From: Hydnum rufescens UP504
Lineage: Eukaryota; Basidiomycota; Agaricomycetes; Cantharellales; Hydnaceae
NCBI GenBank assembly: GCA_014904985.1
Contig: MU128953.1
Coordinates: 258,213-322,212 of the forward strand
Direction of reading: 5' to 3'
DNA: 64,000 nucleotides
This document shows positions 55,802-64,000 of this stretch, in pieces. The notes under the pieces are model-generated. The model saw only the letters and a program-made list of their open reading frames with translations. It had not been told where the DNA came from and ran no database searches. The position numbers and the translations under genes were made by a program. Each line of letters opens with the position of its first letter. Position 1 is the stretch's first letter.

Positions 55802-57290
55802 GGTATGACCTTGCTACTTTCCTCAAGCTACTGTTATCCTGCTCGGGAGCTCGGGGTGACCGGACACCTCTTTGGTTCCATTATTTAATATCATCTTATA
55901 GACTACATCCCTCTCAGTATCGCAATCCACTGCGTTCTCGATTTGATCCGCAGTCCCCGGAAACGAATTTGTTCACTTTCAGCATCAAGGCACTCATGCA
56001 GTTCGAATCCGACTCCTTGAATGGCCTTCTCATTGTACAATACCCTTCTTCGAATTCTCCATCCCCATACTGCCTGCCCTGATATCGCAGATATCATGAG
56101 GCATACTTTGGCGCGATCTGATAGCACGAATGCCGGAGACGGTGGGGAACACCCGGACGAGATAGGATCCACCTCCCCGGACTCGAGCTTGGTGTCTAGA
56201 TGGATTCTATGACATGTGCGCAAACTTTCAATCTGGGCTGCGTGGAGGATCTGGTTCGTCATTACGCCACCTCAGCTTGCGGGATACGAATGTAGAGGCC
56301 CTGCACCTCGCAGTGGATAACATGGTGACCCTGAGACTCTCCGGCATTGAAGAGGGAGAGGATCTTCACTTCTGGGTGCACATCCTTGAAAGTAGCAGTA
56401 GACTCGAGCACATGATCTTGTCACGTCTTTGCTATCCTTCCGATGGGACAACTGAAGGTTGGCCTGAAATTCCCATCAGGACCCGTCTTCATAGCCTGGT
56501 ATTGGGGGCTGGGAACGGGAGATGATTCTTTCGTTACATGATCGGGGTGCTAAAAGTGCCCGCTCTGGTCTCCTTGGATCTCTTTCTACCGGGTGTAGTG
56601 AACGATATGCACATAAAATTACCGCCATGCTTATGACCTTTGTGAGCCCTCAGCTGCAGTGGATCCCTGGACACTCATCTTTGGCTGACCAGTTGACACC
56701 GCACATTCTTTCTCAGTTCCGAGCATCTCCTCTTATCCAAGACTTGATGATTCGTGCGAATTGTTCTGTCGCAATAAAAGTTCTCAATGCGTTACGTTCG
56801 CCGCACAACAAAGAAGCATTGGTTTCTTCCCGGAATATCATTCTACCTCATCGTCTCCGATGCCCGGAATTCTACCGGCCTGACGATTTCGACGACCGCG
56901 ATGAAGCACTTCGTTGACGAGTTGGAGCGTTTCCTCATCCTTAGATCGAAGGCGCAATGGGATGACGTTGAATCAGGCCGTTGGCAACAGAAGGATAGCC
57001 CCAAAGTCGTTGAGTGCCTCAAGCTTGAGTCGTCCCTCTATAATGAAAACGATTGCTACAAGGACTATGTCCAGGATTTCGATTGTCTCACCGACGAGGA
57101 CGGGAGCCACCATATCAATTCCATGAACTGGACGAACAACGGTCGGATGCCCATGATGCAGAGATTACATGGAATCACTGGGATGAGCTGGTTTATCCTT
57201 CAGAGGATGAGTATATGGCCGATTAGGCTGCTGATTACTTTCGACCAGCTGACAGCATGGGTTCTCTTCGACATTTGTGCCGACTCCTGA
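55802..57290 (+). pseudogene. F-box/LRR-like protein relic, copy 2
   Basis: Blocks in different frames: YRNPLRSRFDPQSPETNLFT, LLRILHPHTACPDIADIM, SLRHLSLRDTNVEALHLAVD, NMVTLRLSGIEEGEDLHFW, SSRLEHMILSRLCYPSDG, then LQWIPGHSSLADQL and HFVDELERFLILRSKAQWDD. The leucine-rich order and homology to 32850-33861 support an F-box/LRR-type gene. At least two frame changes (about 56215 and 56525) remain unless short introns explain them. Confidence 0.45.
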
Positions 57291-58424
57291 ATGGCTTTGC
57301 CAACAGGAGAGTGTAGATTCAATAAGGGCCCACGAGGCGCTTGACCCTCCATCTTCATGATATGGGGCCAGAGTAGTGCAGACACGTTGTGCACATGGGG
57401 ATTCCAGGATGTATTGCGTACATAGCAGCTATCGAGTGGCATCGAATCTCAGGCTAGTGATGCGCCATCGGTTTCTTGGATCAGATTCTCTCAGATGAAA
57501 AGCACCCATACCTTGTCTATTTCGTGATTACACGTTTCTGGAAGACAAGAGCCGCCTCTTTGCTGCACACAAGGAAACTACCACATTGGGGTCCGGGTGA
57601 ATATTTTGTTCGCCAGCACCCTCTCGTCGCGCTTCGAAGACATGAAGATGCAGCATGACAAGCCGACGGATATGACCTGGATTGCCAAACAACGTGACTA
57701 AATTACAGTAAAGGGGGTAATCAATGGGAGCATGCTGTCCTTGGCGACTTCAAGGCTCAAGCATATATTTGATTCCTTGTTAACTTAGGGTGCTTTGGCA
57801 TCCATTCTCGGCGTCTTGGGGGCCAATATAGGACAATATCCCCCGCACATTACGACTACTTGCCTTTGATTTGCTGCATTTCCCATCTAGGCCAGGTAAG
57901 CTGTGAATAAGCTCAGTCTATCCTTCCATCGGCGCACTCCAAATGATGATGAAGATAATGGAGTAGTTTACAGAACGTTGCTGGCGGCGGCGCCCCCATT
58001 CCCTGCACCACTACCCTTTCCTGAAATGGACGCTAATATCATGCACCTCTCTGAACGGCAGTAGCTCGGCCACCCCCAGCGATATCGATGCTGACACCAA
58101 GTGCCCGAATTCTAAGCAAGTTATCGAAGAATGGGCCCATGCGTATCCAACATGAGAAAGTACGAAGAGCTTTTTCCCCTGACATTGTCTGAAATGCACT
58201 CTGGCTCAATTCTTTACCAAGCTTGCGTAGAAAATTCGGGTACTAAGTGTAGACAAGACACTGACATGCAAATTTGAGGAGTTTGTGCTCGCAGTCAGAT
58301 GTGTGCAAGGTGACACATCTAAGAACACCGAATAACAAACGGTGTGGACAGAAAACCACCCTAGGATCAGACTAACGAATCGCCTGCGAAATGTCGGCCC
58401 CATGAGAATACCTAAGGACAGGAC
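57291..58424. other. No gene recognised
   Basis: Short frames only; nothing with a motif. Plus-strand DIDADTKCPNSKQVIEEWAH (about 58083) looks protein-like but is isolated. Confidence 0.3.
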
Positions 58425-59181
58425 TGACTTGGGATCACTAACCGTCATGCAAAGCCGCACGTGCTGTTGCTTGCTAACTGAACACGTCGACGTTTGGGGC
58501 CGGGGCCAAGTTCGACATTACAGGAGGTCATGGTTAGGAGTGGAAAGACATGTCAATGGTGAACATGGCGTACTCACCTTCTGGTTCGATCACCCATCTG
58601 AATCTGCCAGCAACGACCACAAGATTACGGAATTTGGCGTAAGATATGGCACATAGGGATGTCCTGGATCTGACGTTGGATACCATGGGGTTGATCACGC
58701 ACTGGGATCTAACGAAACACGTCAGATCCAGGAGGAATGAATAGCGACGAATCCACACTATGGTCACACCAGGTAGATCGACAAGTATCCAGACCAATAC
58801 CAAATAGGGGGGGACATGATATCCTAACCACGCGCTTAGCTTAGGACATGCTACGGGTGTTCCCCATTCTAAGTTCATTAGGGACTCGATGATGGCTTCG
58901 CGACCGTTGAAGAACGAGTCCTGGTTTCGCCGCGTTGACTCTAGTCGTCTAGGAAGATTGGAGCGAGCGAGGGGTGTGCGATGGCCAAACTTTGAGTGTA
59001 ACCTGGCGCAATGTTCTTGCGAAGTGCCCCTTGGCACCGCCCCTGGGACCGTCGGTGTGATTATGAGAGCGATAAGGGTTCGGCGGATTATGGGGATGAA
59101 GAAAGCGAGCTGGAGGTGTAACGGTGGCTGCAGGATATCGGATTACTGGATGAAACCTAAGCCTCATCAGTAAGGCTTGAC
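58425..59181. repeat. Dispersed repeat, copy B (truncated at one side)
   Basis: Corresponds to 53476-54242 of copy A from GACTTGGGATCACTAACC to GTAAGGCTTG. The first 560 bp of copy A are missing. The right end abuts, and appears to cut, a velvet-domain gene relic. Confidence 0.8.
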
Positions 59182-59719
59182 CGTCGTTTTCCGGGTCTTT
59201 GAGATGGTAGCAACTCGAAACAACAGAACCCGTGGTGCAACGAGTCTTGCCGTCCTTAAGAGCGTGAAGCTCATTTCGGAATCCAGAGAAGCTGATGATG
59301 CATACATAAAATAATAAGGGTTTTGGAGAAAGGAATTGGAAGCAGCGGGAGAGTCGGCATGCAAAGTGCGAGCCTTCCACTGAATCAGGTTCAATAACAC
59401 GAAGCTGAACGATCGGTGGGGGATCGATTGGGCGACGATCAGCTGTTCACAGAGAGAGGGGGATAAGACGGAAGAGACCAAAGAGGGTGCATGATACCTT
59501 TCCTCCTGAGAAGGTATACGAAGGCAATTAGAAGAGGATGGGAAGAGAGTAAGGGAAAGCAGACTCACCAAGACCGCACATCCTTACCGCCTTGGGCTGC
59601 TGGCGGATGATGAGCCGGTATTCTAAGAGGTTGAGCAGCACATTGAGCATCATGAGAAAGGAAGGAGTGCGACCGTGTACCTCATTGTTCCATTCATGAT
59701 ATCCGCCCACGATCATCAT
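59180..59719 (-). pseudogene. Velvet-domain regulator, truncated and frameshifted
   Basis: The velvet domain is recognisable: YRLIIRQQPKAVRMCGLG, then after about 190 bp with one or two introns DRRPIDPPPIVQLRVIEPDS, then in another frame SFLQNPYYFMYASSASLDSE, and back in the former frame ELHALKDGKTRCTTGSVVSS and CYHLKDPEND. Family members (VosA/VelB/VeA) are fungal nuclear regulators of sporulation and secondary metabolism. Two compensating shifts (about 59370 and 59290) and loss of the whole C-terminal half, replaced by a dispersed repeat at 59180, make this a relic. Confidence 0.75.
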
Positions 59720-60007
59720 TTTTTTCCCATATCCGGACAGAAACTACTGTTGTCCCATGGAGCAGAGATAGAGGCGACGGGAACCTAAGAATTAGGTGTC
59801 CCAAACAAAGATGCAGGGCTTGGCTTGCATTTGAGATTGTGTGTAATCTGGGGAGCAGTTGCGGAGAAAATCCCTAAGTATGCAAAAGGCAATCCACTAT
59901 AGCAGAGTCCCACACAAGAGGCCCATAAGCTAGGATAGTTGTGTCGTGACACGGACAGAGTTTGTGACGGGACCAGTCACAGTTCTCGAGTGCTTGATGG
60001 GTCGCTG

Positions 60008-61083
60008 ATGGCGCAACCCCTTCCCAAAAACTCCACAAATTTCCCAGAAAACCATTTCAGGTATCCCGCCTGGCAACGTCTTCTGGCACACGAAAGGGAT
60101 GTCAATGTGATGAGCGCCAGAGTGCTCGGCTATCTCATGTATATGCCTTCTACTGTCCCCAGTGGCGCCGCCAAACTAGCGGGAGAAATAGTAGACTGCG
60201 AAGATGCGGCAGCCTTGGACGCTTTGGCTAGCCTTATAATTGAAGGTTTTCTACGTGTCTGTGAGTGGACGAGCCCCAAGATGCGTTACTGACACGTACC
60301 GATGTCCCCCTGTTCTTAGTCAAGGGAAAACGCATGGGACGCACTCCTGCCCATTCCGACCGCCCTTCGAGGCCTTCCTTCGATAGAGATTGGGCAAACA
60401 ATCTCACTGAGCTTAGGGGGGTGCCTGTAGACCATGCAGACGCAAAGCGGAAGGTATTCCTCCTTGTTCTTGCCTCTGATTGATCTGAAATGTTTTAAAG
60501 GCCCTCGTAAGGGATAATTATCGATGTATGCTTACAGGAAAGGTCGACGTAAACAGTTGGAAAACTGGATTGGTAGAAATAGAGGACCGCATGTCAGTGG
60601 CCCACGCACAACTAACACATATCTTCCCAGCGACCCTGGCTACAGCCCATGAGAAATTACTCAAGGTACTGTTCTACCGCCCTGATGACCGATGGCTATA
60701 TCTACCCACCCTCCTCTCCCTAGAAAGAATGGGTAGCAACAGTTTGGATCCCTTCCTTTGTGTTACACATTCCTCCCGGCGCTCCACGTTCGATTTTCTA
60801 ACAGGTTCCCAACAAGTACCGCGTGGGTGCTTTTCCTGAGTGCCTGCTCACCCTCTTCGGCCTCCCGCGCGAAGTCGTATTCGCATCCTCCGATCCTCTC
60901 CCCCCACTCCCGAACCCACGTTACCTCGAGATGCACGCCGCGGCCGCAAAAGTCGCCCATCTCTCGGGTGCCGCTGAGTACATCGAAAAGACCCTTCGCG
61001 ACCTGGAAGAGGTCAAAGTCCTCGCGGCAGACGGATCATCTGCCGAGCTGCTGAAGTCAGCCCTGCAGATATCTGCGCATTAA
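60008..61083 (+). CDS. HNH-nuclease-family protein, domain possibly incomplete
   Basis: Exons 60008-60260, 60320-60453, 60501-60665 and 60805-61083 join in phase to 277 codons. The order matches agaricomycete HNH-domain proteins: SARVLGYLMYMPSTVP, GRTPAHSDRPSRPSFD, ALVRDNYRCMLTGKVD (first Cys/TG element), AHAQLTHIFPATLATAHEK (the His block), then VPNKYRVGAFPECLL and the conserved tail RYLEMHAAAAKVAHLSGAAE with VLAADGSSAELL. Introns are 59, 47 and 139 bp. The third is long and lies where the family normally has the Asn/His helix (N...L....H..FD). Either that part has been lost or some of 60666-60804 is coding in another frame (it contains RRSTFDFLTG). Function in fungi is unknown; nuclease activity of this copy is doubtful. 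Confidence 0.65.
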
Positions 61084-63027
61084 ATGTTGGAGTCCGTCGT
61101 ATTGGATTGATTCAATTACAGTCCGCCCCATGGAGCATAAACAGTGCACTCCTCCCTTCCCCTGGTGACTATCGTGGTAGCACCTGTGCCTAGTACCACA
61201 CCGCCGAGGCAATGGCTGGGACTGGAAGGATATTGGAGCGCATGGAGGAACTCAGTCCAAGCCGTAGAGCTATTGCGAACGCAGATACTCAGATTTTGCG
61301 TCTTGTGTAAGATCAGTGATCATGAACAGTCCACAATTCGAATAAATTATGGTGCAAGGGGGCTTGCCAGGTACATAACGACTTTGTCTTCTAAGGATTT
61401 GCCTTGTGGGGTACAGAAGGCAACTGGGGGTTGGGTCACTATGCATGTTGACGGGATGTGGCGGACATTTACTGCTGCTAGTTCAAAGGGGAGGCGTGTC
61501 TGAAACTAACATTCGTCTTTTAGCCCTTATGTGAGAGACATATCGCGACATATTCAAAGATATTGCGATATACCTCTCTCATAAAATGAATGTTTTCGGA
61601 TACGGGAGATGATGGATAAATACGCGATTGTGGAGTTCGGAGTCTCGAAGGACCAATGCATTACAAGCACAAGACAACATCCATTAAAACTAGTTCTCCA
61701 TATCCGACCGAGAGAAGAAAATTATCCTCGAACATCAGGTGTGTTCGCACAAGAGATTGTAACGAAGACAAAGAACTAGAGCAACGTCGAATGAAGGAAC
61801 AACACATGAACAATCCCTGCAGATGTACACATCCGCGGGCATACCAGTTCCTACGCTTGCCACTAATTCAACTTTATATGAATAGCCGAGCGAAGAACAG
61901 AAAGGAGGCAGAAGTCTCGGAAACACGGTCTGGGAAATTCCGGCCAGCGAACACAGAACGACTATGGTCCGCAATCGCCGGAAGCGATCAAAAGAGGATG
62001 ACCAGAATTACCGAAAAGGCAGTGTGTACAAGAACAGACGAGACTAATATCCGCGAAGCAGAAGCTAGGCAATACCGAGTTACTGAGATAGTCAAGCCAT
62101 CATGATTTCTGGCGAAGTCTAGAAACTCAGGTCTTGATGCAAGATCAGAGCATCAGGAACTTGGCCTCAGCCGAGTGTTGTTTGAAGATAATTACATCTT
62201 CTCAGAACTACCTTTTCAACATGCCAGATCGCATCAAACAATATCCAACATCAATCCATAAATCCTATTGGCCATATCAAATCTAATCTTGGTTGTTGCG
62301 GAATGCACAGGGTCGATTTGGATGGTCGAAAATGATCGAACGGAGTAAGTAGTCATGTTCGGACTCTTTCCACTCCTAACGTCTTAAATGTCATCACCTT
62401 TGTCTTCTAAACTCATTCACTTACTGATCCATGTCCGCTGTTGTTTAGGGACGTGATGAACCGCCTCACATGCGCAGGTCGTTTATATGATACTCCATTC
62501 TGTTATAGATATCTTCGCTTCACTTGTTCATCCCTTGATTATTCTCCGAAGGTGGACTTGGTCAACGGTCGCATTGCGCACATATGGCCAGTTCAGAATC
62601 GCGCTTGAACATTACGCCGAAAACTGAAGGGGCGTCAACAGTTTTATAATTGCCCAGAGTCTTGAAGATTGAGCGATCATTGGATCGTGGACTGTCTCAC
62701 TTTGGTTGTACTCTGCGCATATCATACATGACACCCTAAGACTGCCTCTTCTGATACTATATATGAATTTACGCGTATGGCATTTTAAGCCAGAATGCAA
62801 CATCAAGTGGGGCTAGAAGCCCTGTCAGCACGTATGCGCGTGTGCGGTGGAGGATAAAGAGAACTGTTGACTAGCAAGTCCATGATATCCGACTGCGGTG
62901 GCCCTTATAACGCTGCCGCCGACACCGACACTGGACTCTTGGAAGGGGGTGTGGGTGCGATATCTAGACAGTGAACTACCTGATGTCCATGTTAGTTGTT
63001 CCATACTTGATGGTGGTGTCGCAGAAA
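61084..63027. other. No gene recognised
   Basis: Plus-strand frames 61144-61503 (119 codons) and 61656-62105 (149 codons, very basic) have no motif and do not splice to the HNH gene. The remainder is AT-rich intergenic-like. Confidence 0.3.
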
Positions 63028-64000
63028 CAGCTAGTACCATTGGAGTCGCTGCTTGAAAGAGAAGGTAGTCATCGCTGTTACAAGGGATAGTATAGGGGGT
63101 GATTGGTCTAGTATCGTCACCATACATACATGTTATACTGCACATGCCTGACGATCCAAATCGAACCCCGACCTACTAAAATTACATCTGTCACTTGATC
63201 CCCCAGCGGTTTAGAGGTGCACAAATGATTCAGGGCCAAAACACCCACATCACGTCAACCTTGGTTTGCTGCGACCTTGATCTTCTTTGACAAGATCTAA
63301 TCGATCACTATCCAAAGGTCAAGGGGACGCCGCTATTGTTCGTGAGTGAAAAGGATTGGGCCGAGAATGAGAGGGGAAGAGAATGAGTCGCTAGAGTCGT
63401 GATGGGTGAGGAATATCAGAACATTGTACAAATCCCCGAGCCTGATCGGCCGGGCTCATCGGAATATGAACCACAATGATCAAGTGCACAAGTTTAGATT
63501 TCGCAACGCCTACTTGGCCGTAATACAAAGGCAAAGCGTGGAGCCTAGTGCCATTTGGCGAATTGGATGACTGTGATGGTGTCCATGGGCGAAAGATTTG
63601 AGGTTCGACCGACTCGGGATCACTAACCGCCATGGGAAGCCGTGTGTGCGCGCTGTTGCTCGCTGACTGATCACGTCGACGTTTGGGGCCGGGCCAAGTT
63701 TGACATTACAGGGGTCACAGTTAGGAGTGGAAAGACATGTCGGCGGCGAACATGACGTACTCACCTTCCGGTTCGATCGCCATTTTCGACCCATCCAAAT
63801 CCGCCAGCTGTGCATTCGCCGCAACAACCCCAAGATTATGGGATTTGGCGCAAGATATGGCACATAGGGATGTCCTGGATCTGATGTTGGATATGATGGG
63901 GTTGATCGCGCACTCGCGCACTGGGATCTGACGAAACGCGTTAGATCATGAGGAACGAATAGTGACAATCCGCACTATGGTCCACCACCAGGTAGAATCG
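63028..64000. repeat. Dispersed repeat, copy C (runs off the window)
   Basis: Follows copy A from GGAGTCGCTGCTTGAAAGAG onward with scattered substitutions and small indels, up to the window end within the CACACCAGGTAGA region. Minus-strand segments NIRSRTSLCAISCAKSHN and IEPEGEYVMFAADMSFHS are conserved with copies A and B. Confidence 0.8.

Noticed and set aside
58011..58199. Small pheromone-precursor-like frame near 58 kb
   Set aside because: No CaaX-type C-terminus and no precursor-like N-terminus.

Overview
The window looks like a repeat-rich, gene-poor stretch of a filamentous fungus, most likely an Agaricomycete (Basidiomycota). The reasons are introns of about 47-62 bp with GT-AG borders and CTAAY-like branch sites, a typical fungal phosphatidylserine decarboxylase, and relics of families expanded in mushroom-forming fungi (DUF6589 proteins, RecQ-like helicases, HNH-domain proteins, velvet factors, F-box/LRR-like proteins). 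No bacterial operon logic applies. Gene models below were spliced by hand; I could not search databases or check expression.

Layout. 0-0.64 kb: half of a large palindromic element, then a GACTTGA-rich repeat. 0.65-2.4 kb: an intact 6-exon PSD1 gene (+). 2.4-4.4 kb: a DUF6589 fragment (+) split by an 895-bp palindromic element with TA target duplication. 4.3-7.6 kb: two decayed helicases on the minus strand, a RecQ-like C-terminal half and a DED1-type RNA helicase. 8-14.3 kb: transposon ends, a non-LTR retrotransposon remnant, a 332-bp foldback element and much unrecognised DNA. 14.3-15.9 kb: a minus-strand array of repeated exon/intron modules. 16.8-22.9 kb: a large, apparently intact SNF2-family ATPase gene (-). 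23.4-29.3 kb: four small spliced genes of unknown function that keep their frames over every splice (231, 322, 159 and 191 aa). 31-36.7 kb: F-box/LRR-like and other decayed coding remnants. 37.2-39.65 kb: two small paralogous genes whose products carry a six-cysteine Zn2Cys6-spaced cluster with its basic loop on the wrong side.

40.2-42.9 kb is 2.6 kb without a single CpG. 42.8-50.3 kb is a ~150-bp-period satellite that contains a 544-bp assembly gap, a partial second copy of the exon array, a probable LTR-retrotransposon piece and a 974-bp TA-element. 50.3-52.1 kb holds two inverted copies of a tRNA-derived SINE around a C-rich 17-bp minisatellite. 52.2-64 kb has three copies of a >=1.3-kb dispersed repeat interleaved with a coiled-coil protein gene (one frameshift), an F-box/LRR-like relic, a truncated velvet gene and an HNH-nuclease-family gene.

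The parts that look functional are PSD1 (housekeeping lipid synthesis), the SNF2 ATPase with its neighbouring small genes, the two zinc-cluster paralogs and possibly the HNH gene. The rest is mostly mobile-element debris. Whether the SNF2 gene and the small genes act together is an inference from proximity only.
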